In this document: piece after piece, positions 36,754-46,800 of the stretch
Numbering within the stretch: position 1 is the first letter of the stretch
How the letters are laid out: each line of letters starts with the position of its first letter
DNA from: Ch128b sp964527925
GTDB taxonomy: Bacteria; Bacteroidota; Ignavibacteria; Ch128b
Reading direction: 5' to 3'
Assembly: GCA_964527925.1 (NCBI GenBank)
Contig: CAZGQO010000008.1
Location: 1 to 64,000 of the forward strand
Length of the DNA stretch: 64,000 bases
Notes under the pieces: model-generated
What the model was told of the DNA's origin: nothing
Seen by the model: only the letters and a program-made list of their open reading frames with translations
Databases searched by the model: none
Made by a program: the position numbers and the translations under genes

Positions 36754-37329
36754 GTGTATTTATCAGAGGAGGAAAAGAAGATTCTTCTTCAAGTAGCGAG
36801 ACAATCAATTGAAGAAGAATTTGGACTCGCAAGTGTTAATCTTGATCAAAATTTTTCGGAAAGACTTAATGAGAAATGCGGTGCCTTTGTCACTCTTTCG
36901 ATCAATGGGGAATTGCGTGGGTGTATTGGTTATGTTATTTCAGAAAAACCACTTTTTGAAACTGTCTACGAAGTTGCTAAAAAATCGGCCTTCGAAGATC
37001 CACGCTTTTATCCTTTAACAGCAGAAGAATTAAGGCACATTGAGATAGAAATTTCCGTTCTCTCAAAACCAAAAACAATCTCATCCATTGATGAAATTGA
37101 AATTGGCAAACATGGTCTCATCGTTCAAAAAGGTCCATTTCATGGATTATTGCTGCCGCAGGTTGCAACAAAATATAATTGGACTACAGAAGAGTTTCTT
37201 GAACACACGTGTCTTAAAGCTGGATTAAGTAAACACGATTGGAAGAATTCTGCAACGAAAATTCAAACTTTTACGGCAACAGTATTTTCAGAAAAAGATT
37301 TAGGAGGGAGGAACAATGGTAACAAATGA
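36754..37329 (+). CDS. amrA: AmmeMemoRadiSam system protein A (AMMECR1 family)
   Basis: A 191-residue AMMECR1-domain protein. The hallmark LRGCIGYV is present, with KCGAFVTLSINGE before it and FEDPRFYPLTAEEL and LLPQVATKYNWTTEEFL after it. The family is conserved from archaea to humans, with no established reaction; in bacteria it is found with a MEMO-family protein and a radical SAM enzyme. The start is GTG at 36754 with GGAG upstream. It overlaps the MEMO gene by 14 bases. Confidence 0.92.
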   Translation: MYLSEEEKKILLQVARQSIEEEFGLASVNLDQNFSERLNEKCGAFVTLSINGELRGCIGYVISEKPLFETVYEVAKKSAFEDPRFYPLTAEELRHIEIEISVLSKPKTISSIDEIEIGKHGLIVQKGPFHGLLLPQVATKYNWTTEEFLEHTCLKAGLSKHDWKNSATKIQTFTATVFSEKDLGGRNNGNK

Positions 37330-38146
37330 AATTCGTTTACCTGCCGTTGCAGGTATGTTTTATGAAAAAGAACCAGTTAGACTTAAAAAGACAATTTCAA
37401 ATTTTCTGGAAATTGCAAAACCTGTGAATATTTCTGGTCAAATTATTGGTCTGGTTTCTCCACATGCGGGATATTTTTATTCTGGAAAAACTGCTGCCTA
37501 TGGTTACAAATTACTTCAAGGAAAATCTTACGATACTGTTGTTGTAATTTCACCCAGTCATTATGAATATTTTAAAAGAGTTTCAGTTTATAATGGTTCA
37601 GCTTATCAAACACCACTTGGCGTACTTCAGGTTGATCAGGAATTGAGAGAAGAATTAAAATCATACAATAGTGTAATTGAAATTTCTAAAAGTGGTCACG
37701 GCAGAGAACATGCCCTTGAAGTGCAATTGCCTTTTTTACAAATGGTTCTTAAAGACTTCAAAATTTTACCAATAGTGATGGGGGATCAAAGCAGAGATTT
37801 AATTATTTCACTCTCTGAATTACTAGCAGAAGTTCTTAAAATAAAAAATGTTTTGCTTGTTGCAAGTTCAGATCTTTCCCATTACTATACTCATGATTTT
37901 GCAAATTCGCTTGATTCTCGTGTGGAAATGCATATTGAAAATCACGATGCAGATTCTTTAATGGATGATCTTGAAGAAGAAAAAGTTCAAGCCTGTGGCG
38001 GTGGTCCAATTGTAGTCGTGATGAAAACTTCCAGATTACTCGGGGCGAATAAATCAAAAGTTTTATATCGTAATGATTCAAGTGAAGCAAGTGGAGATAA
38101 GCACCAGGTTGTGGGTTATCTTTCTGCTGTGTTTTATAAAGAATAA
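37316..38146 (+). CDS. amrB: AmmeMemoRadiSam system protein B (MEMO1 family)
   Basis: A 276-residue MEMO-like protein, structurally related to extradiol dioxygenases. Conserved histidine motifs are seen: SPHAGYFYSGKTAAYGY, SPSHYEYFKRVSVY, a GREHALEVQLPFLQ stretch, and SSDLSHYYTHDFAN. The human homologue binds copper or iron and modulates redox signalling; the bacterial role is unknown. GGAGG precedes its start at 37316 within the end of amrA. The usual third partner, the radical SAM protein, is not in this window. Confidence 0.92.
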   Translation: MVTNEIRLPAVAGMFYEKEPVRLKKTISNFLEIAKPVNISGQIIGLVSPHAGYFYSGKTAAYGYKLLQGKSYDTVVVISPSHYEYFKRVSVYNGSAYQTPLGVLQVDQELREELKSYNSVIEISKSGHGREHALEVQLPFLQMVLKDFKILPIVMGDQSRDLIISLSELLAEVLKIKNVLLVASSDLSHYYTHDFANSLDSRVEMHIENHDADSLMDDLEEEKVQACGGGPIVVVMKTSRLLGANKSKVLYRNDSSEASGDKHQVVGYLSAVFYKE

Positions 38147-38152
38147 TGATGT

Positions 38153-38986
38153 ATGAAACCTTTGAAGATTACGGTTATTGGTGCAGGTCGTGTTGGTTCA
38201 GCAATAATTGATTCTTTGCTTGCTAGAAGTTTTGATATTGTTTGTGTTGTGGAGAAGAATCCTGATACAGTCAAATCTTTGAAGAAAAAATATCCGGCTG
38301 TCAAAATTATTTCAGACCTAAAACAAATTCCTGCTAAAACAGATTTTTTCATTATTTCTGTTCAGGATAGATTTATTAACGATGTAGCCAATCAAATATC
38401 ACTTCATTTCAAATCGTTTAAAAACAAATTTGCCTGTCATACTTCTGGCTGCCTTACATCAGATGAACTAACTTTGCTTCAAGGAAAAGGTTGTGAAGTT
38501 TTTTCCTTTCATCCAAATGTAAGCATTACTTTCAGCAAAGGGAAAAAAAATTTTTCAATAAACCAATTAAAAGAAACTATTTTCACAATAGAAAGCAATT
38601 CGCAAAAAGCTTTGAATTTTGCAAAGAAATTTTCTAAAGCCGCAGGGTGGAAATCAATAGTAATCAAACCAGAACTCAAACCATTGTATCATGCATTTTC
38701 TGTGATAATTTCAAATTATACAGTTACTCTGATGAATGAAATAAAAAACTCACTCGGTGAGGAATTCATCGACTCATATTTGCAGCTGCTTAAATCAACA
38801 ATTCAAAACATTGATAATTGTGGTGTGGAAAAATCACTAACTGGACCTGCTATAAGAGGAGATTTTAAGACCATCAAATCAAATCTTAAAGCTCTGAGTG
38901 AAGTTGATAAGGATTTATTAGAAATATATAATCATTATTTAAAGTTAACAGAAAAATTTATCACCCAGATAAAACAGAATAACTAA
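38153..38986 (+). CDS. Rossmann-fold DUF2520 protein (putative NAD(P)-dependent oxidoreductase)
   Basis: 277 residues. The N-terminal Rossmann domain starts with ITVIGAGRVGSAIIDSLL (GxGxxG-type nucleotide site) and resembles F420-dependent NADP oxidoreductase or ProC domains; the C-terminal part (about 135-270) is the all-helical DUF2520 dimerisation domain with LKPLYHAFSVIISNY and LTGPAIRGD. The substrate is unknown. It is six bases after amrB and likely the last gene of that unit. Confidence 0.85.
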   Translation: MKPLKITVIGAGRVGSAIIDSLLARSFDIVCVVEKNPDTVKSLKKKYPAVKIISDLKQIPAKTDFFIISVQDRFINDVANQISLHFKSFKNKFACHTSGCLTSDELTLLQGKGCEVFSFHPNVSITFSKGKKNFSINQLKETIFTIESNSQKALNFAKKFSKAAGWKSIVIKPELKPLYHAFSVIISNYTVTLMNEIKNSLGEEFIDSYLQLLKSTIQNIDNCGVEKSLTGPAIRGDFKTIKSNLKALSEVDKDLLEIYNHYLKLTEKFITQIKQNN

Positions 38987-39010
38987 ACATAATTACTATT
39001 TACTCAGTTG

Positions 39011-39040
39011 TTGACTTAATTTGTAAACCTAAATTCTAAT
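39011..39040 (+). promoter_or_regulatory. Candidate glyS promoter
   Basis: TTGACT (39011-39016) and TCTAAT (39035-39040) with an 18-base spacer each match the sigma-70 consensus at five of six positions. An inverted repeat, AACCTAAA (39026-39033) with TTTAGGTT (39054-39061), overlaps it and reaches into the leader, and might act as an operator or leader hairpin. Confidence 0.45.
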
Positions 39041-39071
39041 AAGTAACTTTAATTTTAGGTTAAATAATTTT

Positions 39072-39076
39072 GGAGG
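39072..39076 (+). promoter_or_regulatory. Ribosome binding site fixing a TTG start for glyS
   Basis: GGAGG here lies five bases before TTG at 39082. The longer frame from 39070 would place this motif inside the coding region, so the TTG at 39082 is the probable start. Confidence 0.75.
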
Positions 39077-39081
39077 TAAGT

Positions 39082-40410
39082 TTGATAGTAAACCTTGAAA
39101 CTATTGTCTCGTTAGCCAAAAGAAGAGGATTTGTCTTTCAATCATCAGAAATTTATGGAGGTTTGAACGGCTGCTGGGATTATGGTCCACTTGGCGTTGA
39201 ACTTTTAAATAATATCAAAAGAGAATGGTGGCAGGCAATGACATTTAGAGAAGACATTGAGGGAATTGATGCTGCCATTTTAATGCATCCAAAAGTCTGG
39301 GAAGCTTCAGGACATGTTGCAAATTTTACTGATCCTATGGTTGATTGTAAAGAATGCAAAGCTCGATTTCGGGCGGATCAATTGGAAGACGCGATGTGTG
39401 GTAATCCCGCATACAAAGGTCGAAAAGCAATCAAATGTCAGGAAGAAGGTAAATTCACCGAGCCGAGAATGTTTAACTTGATGTTCAAAACTTATATTGG
39501 TCCAGTTGAAGAAGCAGCCGCAGTTGTTTACTTAAGACCTGAAACCGCTCAGGGAATATTTGTTAATTTTCTGAATGTTCTTAACTCGTCAAGACAGAAA
39601 ATTCCATTCGGTATTGCTCAAATCGGAAAAGCATTTAGAAATGAAATAAACACAAAAAATTTTCTCTTTCGTACTCGTGAGTTTGAACAAATGGAAATGC
39701 AATTCTTTGTTCGTACAGGTGATGATATGAAATGGTTTGAATACTGGAAGGAAGAGAGAATGAAATGGTTTGTTGAATTGGGACTTAATCCAAACAAATT
39801 GAGATTTTCTCCACATCCTCAGGACAAGTTGTCTCATTATGCTCGTGCTGCAGTTGATATTGAATATGAATTTCCATTTGGCTGGGGAGAAATCGAAGGA
39901 ATTCACAACAGAACAAACTTTGATCTGACTCAACATTCAAATTATTCAGGCAAAATGCTTGAGTATTTTGACGACGAGACAAAAGAAAAATACATACCAT
40001 ACATTATAGAAACTTCTGCTGGTGCAAGCAGAAGCTTTATGACTTTTCTTGTTGATGCTTATCATGAAGAAGAAGTTCGTGGTGAAAAAAGAGTTATCCT
40101 CAAATTGCATAAAAAACTTGCACCAATAAAAGCAGGTATCTTTCCACTTGTTAACCGTGATGGAATGCCTGAAATTGCAAGAAAAATTACGGAAGATCTA
40201 AGAAAACATTTCCGGGTTTTTTATGATGATAAAGGTGCCGTTGGAAGACGATACAGAAGACAGGATGAAATTGGTACACCTTATTGTGTAACTGTTGATA
40301 GTCAGACATTACAGGATAATACGGTTACAATTAGAGAACGAGACTCGATGGAACAAATTCGAATTGATATGAATAGAATACACGAATTTTTAAATAACAA
40401 TCTAAAATAA
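39082..40410 (+). CDS. glyS: Glycyl-tRNA synthetase, homodimeric type
   Basis: A class II synthetase of about 442 residues that charges tRNA-Gly, of the alpha-2 type rather than the alpha-2-beta-2 type of many Gram-negatives. Motifs: KRRGFVFQSSEIYGG, a zinc-like cluster (DCKECKARF and later Cys residues), PETAQGIFVNF, FGIAQIGKAFRNEI (motif 2) and the C-terminal anticodon-binding domain beginning with LAPIKAGIFPLV. TTG is the start. It appears to be transcribed from its own promoter. Confidence 0.96.
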   Translation: MIVNLETIVSLAKRRGFVFQSSEIYGGLNGCWDYGPLGVELLNNIKREWWQAMTFREDIEGIDAAILMHPKVWEASGHVANFTDPMVDCKECKARFRADQLEDAMCGNPAYKGRKAIKCQEEGKFTEPRMFNLMFKTYIGPVEEAAAVVYLRPETAQGIFVNFLNVLNSSRQKIPFGIAQIGKAFRNEINTKNFLFRTREFEQMEMQFFVRTGDDMKWFEYWKEERMKWFVELGLNPNKLRFSPHPQDKLSHYARAAVDIEYEFPFGWGEIEGIHNRTNFDLTQHSNYSGKMLEYFDDETKEKYIPYIIETSAGASRSFMTFLVDAYHEEEVRGEKRVILKLHKKLAPIKAGIFPLVNRDGMPEIARKITEDLRKHFRVFYDDKGAVGRRYRRQDEIGTPYCVTVDSQTLQDNTVTIRERDSMEQIRIDMNRIHEFLNNNLK

Positions 40411-40424
40411 AAAAAGGAGGAAGT

Positions 40425-41318
40425 ATGAACTTCTCGAAAAAAATGTTGGCTATACTTTTCGTATTAACTTTGTATCTGACATTCACAGGTGCAGACTGTT
40501 CAAAATCAACAGTACCAGTACAACCACAAACACAGGCTCCAAATCCACCAGCAAATGTTTATGTTGCAGTTGATGCAATCGCTGGCGGTGAAAGTTTTGC
40601 AATTGTGAGCTGGGATAAATCACCTCAACATGATGATGCAAACTTTAAAGGTTATATTGTTGTAACTTATGTTGTCAATCAATTGGGTGATCCTCAAAGT
40701 ACATTCGACTCTGCATTTGTTTCAAAAATTGATTCAAGAAATAGAGTAGTTCAAAATATTCAGCGAAATGTTAGATATAAATCTTATGTTTATGCAGTTA
40801 ATAATGATGGAAAAAGCTCAATTCCATTTGGAACTGTAATTTATGCAGGAGTTTACTTTGGTGATGGCATGATCGATGAATTCAAATTAACAGGTACAGC
40901 AAAATCTGGTTTTGGCTGGGATCCATCAACTGGCGTTGGTACACAATATTCATTTGGTCAAAGCAATTACCCATTTATTGATTTACATATGAGAGTTGAT
41001 TCAGCAAGCAATGTTTTAACTTTCTATTCTCCAAATGTTAAAGCAGCTTATACGGGTGCAAGGGTGACAAAATTTGCAGTAGTTTCAAAAACAGGACAGG
41101 ATGGATTTGATCTGGTTGAAGGACTTGAAGAACCAACTTTATCAGCTGTATCTGTTGTGAAAGATAATGTCTATCTCTTAAAAACTCAGGATAGCATTTA
41201 TGTCAAAGTCTGGGTAAAGAATATAAAAACAACTGGTTCAGGTACTGATGCATATCGAACTGCTGAATTTGAATATAAAATCCAGCCAATCACGAACCTC
41301 AGAGTTGTTAAAAGATAA
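40425..41318 (+). CDS. Exported lipoprotein with FN3-like domain
   Basis: 297 residues. A signal peptide ends in a lipobox-like TGADC, followed by a proline-rich linker (PVQPQTQAPNPP) and a fibronectin type III-like domain (about 40-145: VAVDAIAGGESFAIVSWDKS and VRYKSYVYAVNNDGKSS). The rest is beta-rich and unrecognised. A strong GGAGG precedes the ATG by eight bases or fewer, and a terminator follows. It is probably an outer-membrane or surface lipoprotein of unknown role. Confidence 0.75.
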   Translation: MNFSKKMLAILFVLTLYLTFTGADCSKSTVPVQPQTQAPNPPANVYVAVDAIAGGESFAIVSWDKSPQHDDANFKGYIVVTYVVNQLGDPQSTFDSAFVSKIDSRNRVVQNIQRNVRYKSYVYAVNNDGKSSIPFGTVIYAGVYFGDGMIDEFKLTGTAKSGFGWDPSTGVGTQYSFGQSNYPFIDLHMRVDSASNVLTFYSPNVKAAYTGARVTKFAVVSKTGQDGFDLVEGLEEPTLSAVSVVKDNVYLLKTQDSIYVKVWVKNIKTTGSGTDAYRTAEFEYKIQPITNLRVVKR

Positions 41319-41331
41319 TTAACAATTTTTC

Positions 41332-41374
41332 GGTCAGTCTGAAATTAATGTTTTCAGGCTGACCATTTTGCTTT
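41332..41374 (+). terminator. Terminator after the FN3-like lipoprotein
   Basis: GGTCAGTCTGAAA (41332-41344) pairs with TTTCAGGCTGACC (41352-41364) with one G-U pair and a seven-base loop, followed by ATTTTGCTTT. It ends immediately before the next gene's ATG at 41375. Confidence 0.65.
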
Positions 41375-42565
41375 ATGAAAAAGTCGTCAATCATTTTAAT
41401 CATTCTATTTATCACACTAAATTTTATCCCTCAAAAAACTCATGCAGAAGAATTTTTCTTTAATTCAATCAATCAAACTGATGAAAAAGAACTTGAAAAT
41501 AGGATCAAACGTGGCATTGATTATATTTACAATATTCAATTTGATTCAGCAGAAATCGTTTTTAAGAATTTAATTCTTGATTATCCAGAAAATCCTGCCG
41601 GGAAATTTTTTCTCGCCATGATTGATTGGTGGAAAATTGCTATAGACCCAGATAATGAAAGTTTAGACGATTTATTTTTTGAAAAACTTGAAGATGTCAT
41701 TTATCAATGTGATCAAATTCTTAAAAAGGATGAAAAAAATCTTGAAGCAATATTTTTCAAAGGCGGTTCTATTGGATTTAGAGGTCGACTTCGTGCTTTG
41801 AGAAATAGCTGGATTAAAGCTGCCGATGATGGTCGGGAAGCATTACCGCTTTTGCAACTTGCTTACTCAATTGATTCAACCAATTATGATATTCTCTTCG
41901 GAATGGGTATTTACAATTATTTTGCCGAAGTAATTCCAGAAGAATATACTTATATCAAACCACTTATGATTTTCTTCCCAAAAGGAAACAAAAGTCTTGG
42001 AATTCACCAGCTTCAATTAGCCGCAGAAAAAGCCAAATATGCCTCAACAGAATCGAAATACTTTTTACTCACTCTTTATTATCATTATGAAAATAAGCTC
42101 TGGGAAGCTAAAAAGTATGCTGAAGATTTAAATTCTCGATATCCCTTTAATCCAATTTTCCATAGATATCTGGGAAGAATCCATGTCAGATGGGGCGATT
42201 ATGCTGAGGCTGCCGAAATTTTTCAAGAAGTTTATAATCGATGCGAAAAAGGATTTCCCGGCTATAACAAAAACGCTTTAAGAGAAGCTTCGTATTATAT
42301 CGCTATTAATTATAGAATATCAGATAAATATGATTCAGCACTTTTCTATTTTCAAAAATGTTTTGATATCAGTAGAGAGATTGATAAGAAAGGTGAAGAA
42401 TCGGGATTTCAATCTTACGCTGCTTTGAATCTCGGAATGGTTTATGATTTACTCGGGAGAAGAGATGAAGCAATCAAGATTTATGAATATGTTCTTTCAA
42501 TTAAAGATTGGAGTGATGCCCATAAATCAGCTGAAAAATATTTATCTAAACCTTATGGAAAATAA
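41375..42565 (+). CDS. TPR-repeat exported protein
   Basis: 396 residues with a signal peptide (MKKSSIILIILFITLNFIP) and helical tetratricopeptide-like repeats through most of the mature part, for example NRIKRGIDYIYNIQFDSAEI at the start, RYLGRIHVRWGDYAEAAEIF (about 265-285) and NLGMVYDLLGRRDEAIKIYE (about 350-370). It should be a periplasmic or outer-membrane scaffold. The ion-transport cluster begins 52 bases downstream, but a functional link is not shown. Confidence 0.8.
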   Translation: MKKSSIILIILFITLNFIPQKTHAEEFFFNSINQTDEKELENRIKRGIDYIYNIQFDSAEIVFKNLILDYPENPAGKFFLAMIDWWKIAIDPDNESLDDLFFEKLEDVIYQCDQILKKDEKNLEAIFFKGGSIGFRGRLRALRNSWIKAADDGREALPLLQLAYSIDSTNYDILFGMGIYNYFAEVIPEEYTYIKPLMIFFPKGNKSLGIHQLQLAAEKAKYASTESKYFLLTLYYHYENKLWEAKKYAEDLNSRYPFNPIFHRYLGRIHVRWGDYAEAAEIFQEVYNRCEKGFPGYNKNALREASYYIAINYRISDKYDSALFYFQKCFDISREIDKKGEESGFQSYAALNLGMVYDLLGRRDEAIKIYEYVLSIKDWSDAHKSAEKYLSKPYGK

Positions 42566-42617
42566 TTGATTATTTGCATATTTGTATTGATTAAGATTCG
42601 ACAAATTTAGATAGACA

Positions 42618-43850
42618 ATGAATACATTTCTTCTTTTGATTCTAATCCTAGTTTTTAGTTTCATTTCATTTCATTTCATAAATCAGAAACTTCAGAAAAG
42701 ATTTCTGTATTTAACGGGACTGGAGTTTTTATTTATTGGTATTTTGATGAATGAACATCTTATTAATTTTGTCAATCAAACATTTCAATTAAATTTCCCA
42801 GTTCTGTTAAGTAAAGAAAGTTCTATTCAATTAAAACCAGTTATTGCAACAATTCTCGGAGCTGTAGGTTTTTCTGTTGGGCTACAATTCAGAATTAAAA
42901 ATTTCTTAGGACTATCAATTGAACATTTTAAGTTGTCAATAACCGATATTGTTTTTACATTTCTATTGATGAGTTTATTAAGCTACTTAATAATGACTCA
43001 TCTTTTCAGTCATATTTTAAGTTTCAACGATATATTGATTAACTCCTTGATGATTGGAATTACAGCTGTAACTTTCTCGGGTGAAGTTTTGAATTCGATT
43101 CGAAATAAATTCTCAGTAGCCGGATCAAATTTCAATGCATTAGTTTCAATTTCACAACTCAATAACTTTTTTTCAATTGTGATTGTAGGAATTGTTTTCT
43201 CGATATTCAGAAAAGGATCAACTCTAAATTTTGAAGTTTCTCCAACTGAATGGTTTGTGATAAGCAGTGTACTTGGTCTCTTAATTGGATTTTTATTTTT
43301 TGTTTTTCTTGAAAGAGAGACAAATGAAACGAAATTACTTCTTGCTCTGCTTGGTATAATTATTTTTTCTTCTGGGTCAGCATATTTTCTAAATCTCTCT
43401 CCAATTTTTCTAAACTTGATGGTGGGTTTTATAATAGGAAACTTTTTCAAAGAGAAAGAAAGTTTGCAGGAAATTTTCAAAAAACTTGATCATTCATTCT
43501 ATGTAATAATTCTCATTTATGCTGGCTCTCTATTATTTATTGATAATATTGTGATTTTCATATCTGGGATTTTAATCTATGTTTTAGTAAGATATTTAAT
43601 CAAATACTTCACAGGCTGGTTTGCATATCAATCAAGTTTTGATAAAAACATTTTCAGTCCGATGATTGGGAAAGGATTAAATACTCAAGGTGTGATTGCA
43701 ATTACAATTATGGTTAGCTTTTATCAGGTTTATTCGAACCCATTAATTCATCAGGTTTATGCGATTGTCATCTTTTCGGTCTTGATAAATGAAATTCTTT
43801 CAACAAGAATATTAAAGAATCTTTTAATTGATCTTAACGAGATAACATAA
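42618..43850 (+). CDS. CPA2-like monovalent cation/proton antiporter homologue
   Basis: 410 residues, about twelve membrane helices, no soluble domain. Overall pattern and neighbour suggest the CPA2 (KefB/NapA-like) fold. In the helix corresponding to the ion-binding one, the sequence is SQLNNFFSIVIVG, with N182 and N183 where CPA2 proteins carry an acidic pair, so it may not transport protons in the usual way. It is encoded one base before the antiporter-ATPase fusion and probably partners with it. The family call is moderate. Confidence 0.7.
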   Translation: MNTFLLLILILVFSFISFHFINQKLQKRFLYLTGLEFLFIGILMNEHLINFVNQTFQLNFPVLLSKESSIQLKPVIATILGAVGFSVGLQFRIKNFLGLSIEHFKLSITDIVFTFLLMSLLSYLIMTHLFSHILSFNDILINSLMIGITAVTFSGEVLNSIRNKFSVAGSNFNALVSISQLNNFFSIVIVGIVFSIFRKGSTLNFEVSPTEWFVISSVLGLLIGFLFFVFLERETNETKLLLALLGIIIFSSGSAYFLNLSPIFLNLMVGFIIGNFFKEKESLQEIFKKLDHSFYVIILIYAGSLLFIDNIVIFISGILIYVLVRYLIKYFTGWFAYQSSFDKNIFSPMIGKGLNTQGVIAITIMVSFYQVYSNPLIHQVYAIVIFSVLINEILSTRILKNLLIDLNEIT

Positions 43851-43851
43851 G

Positions 43852-46800
43852 ATGAGCTTCTTAAGAAAATCAGCGATCATAATCATATTAATTTTTTTGA
43901 TTAATCTTTTTAAGCTGCTGCAGATTACGCCAGAAGAAATATTTCATGCAGATACTCTTGTTTCATTAGGTTTTATTCTGCTTGCTGCTTTTTCATTTGG
44001 AGAGTTGACGGCTTTTTTAGGATTACCGAGAATAAGCGGTTACTTAATTACTGGAATTATTTTTGGCCCTTATTCTGATTTCATATTTCAAACTAATTAC
44101 CTTGAAATTTTTTCTAATACCGCTGTAAACGATTTAAGATTATTGAATGGACTAGCAATTGGTTTGATTGCCGTTACTGCTGGTGGTGAGATAAAATTAA
44201 AAGATTTAAAGGAAGGCTTAAAAACAATCTCACTTATCGTTCTTTTTAAAATACTTTTCGTAAGTGTTCCAATCGCACTTTTGATATTAGTGGTTTCACC
44301 ATATATTCCGCTTTTTCAAAATGTAAGTTTTCAAATTATTCTTTCAATTTCTCTTTTGCTTGGTCTTTTAATGATTGCAACTTCACCAGCTGCTACAATT
44401 GCGGTGATGAATGAAACGGGTGACCGAAGCAAACTCTCGAAGTATGTCTTAAATACAGCTGTTGTTAAAGATATTGTAATTGTGATTTTACTCGGTTTCA
44501 TAATTACCTTCTCGAAATCAATTCTTGCTGGTGAAAGTGGATTAAATCTCTCCATAATTTTGTACAACCTGCAGGAATTAATTATTTCTTTGATTGCAGG
44601 TGCAATCCTTGGTTACCTTGTGATTGCTTACATGAAATATGTGAATTCTGAAATGTTGATATTTACTCTTGCCTTCATTTTAATCACCACAGAGTTGAAT
44701 AAATTTTTGCATCTGGATTCTTTGTTAGTTTTCATAACTGTTGGATTTGTGGTTCAAAATTTTTCAAATATTGGTAGTAGATTAATCGATCCGATTGAAA
44801 AACTTTCAATGCCTGTTTATGTGATTTTCTTCACAATTGCTGGTGCTGGAATGAACATAGAAGTTTTTTCCTTCACTTACCAGCTGGCAATTTTAATTTT
44901 CTTCTTGAGAATGATAGGAATTTATTTTTCAACAAAGTTTGGAACTCGATTGACTGGTGAAGAAATAAAGTTACAAAATAACTTATGGCTTGGGTTTATT
45001 TCTCAATCAGCGATGGTGATTGGTTTTACAATTTTAATAATTAACTATTTACCCCAACTTGTTACAGTTTTCTCTCCACTGATTATTTCGATTGTTGGAT
45101 TGAACTTACTCATTGGTCCAGCACTTTTCAGACTTGGAATTAAAAAATTCAACAGGATTGGAGAAGTTAAAGAAGAGAAAAAAGTTTCTTACGAAGAGAA
45201 GTTACAAAAGGAAATTGTGCCTCATAAAAAGTTCGAGGTTCCACAATTTGAGAACAATGAATTAAATGAATTAATCCTATCACTCAGAGAGAAATTAATT
45301 TATCACCTGAATCATTTTGAACAAGCCCTTATCCATCGAAGAAGTGAAGAGGCAATTGAATTTTACTATCAGGTTGTTGAAAAATATATTGAAGAATATC
45401 AGCAACTCAAAAATGTTTTTACTAAAAGCAAGGTTTCAGGAAAAGAGTTAAAAGAATATGTATTAAAAATTCAGCAAGATCTTTCAAGATGGTTTGCAGA
45501 AGTTAGTATCAATCGTAAAACCATTGAGCAGCAAATTCTCGTAGCTGAAAATTTATTACAGGAATTATTCGTTGACCTGAAAGATTATTGTGAACAACTT
45601 CCAGAGTTTATTGTGATTGATCAGGAAGAAGAAAGATATACAACTGCAGCAGAAGATAAATTAATAATCCGTATAGCTAAAGTAATTAAGCGTTTACAAA
45701 GACGCATAAGGCTTTTATTTGGGATTAAATCAAAACTCAAAAGAAAAATTCCTTACATCACTCTGGTTAAGTATTTCTTTGAATACCAGATTGCTCTTGA
45801 AATGGAAAAGGTTGCTTTTTTCCTTGGACTTGAACGATTAAATGTTCTGAGAAAAACAAAGAAAATCTACGACGATGTGACCTTAAATCTCGAAGAACTT
45901 CTTGATTTAATTTCAGAGCATAAAGATATAGAAGCAATTTCTATTCTTGCCATTGACAAATTAAATGAAATTCATGATCGTTTGAAGCAAGAAATTTCTT
46001 CGATTGGTGAGGAAATCGAGACTTCAAATCAAAATATTGCAGTTAGATTGAACTACGCTTTTGCTAATCCATTCAATCAATTCTTAAAAACAATTTCCAC
46101 TGCTGGTACAATAGAGCTAAATCTCAGAGAATTTCATTTTTCAAAAATTTATTCAGATACAATAAAAGCTAAAGAAACAACTCTTGAAACAATTCGTTTC
46201 TGGGTCAATTATCTAATTGGATTTTTAGGAGTTTGTGAACGGGATGCAAGGATAATTGAAGCAACTGGAAAGATTAATTCTTTAATAAACGATACGATGA
46301 TCAATTATTCCGATAACATAAATGGTGTTTTGAGAAGTTTGATTAGTGATTTACAAAAAGAGCTTAACTCTTGTGATAAAGAATTGTCTGATAAGAATTC
46401 ATTAATTTTTGAAAACCGATTTAATTTGAAATCATCAATCGAAAGACATCGAGATCAGATTCTTTTAATGATATATGAAAAAGGAATAAATAAATTAACG
46501 GGTTTCAGAAAAGCTCATTCAATTGGGAATGTAATTTCAGTAATCAGACAGAGATTCAAAGCTATTGTAAATGAGTATTCCGATGATATAAAGGTGCTCG
46601 ATGAAAAAGATTTTGAGTTAAAAGAGACACGAACAAAATATATTAAACTCAAAACTTTACGCTTTGCCAAAATTCTTGAAGCTTATTTTGAAAAAGATGT
46701 TCTTCAGGAAATCATTAAGCTTAACGAATTAATTGGAAGTCACATCAGCAGTTCAATTCTTGAACTTAAAAATATTGAAAATCTTGTTCGATATCATTTT

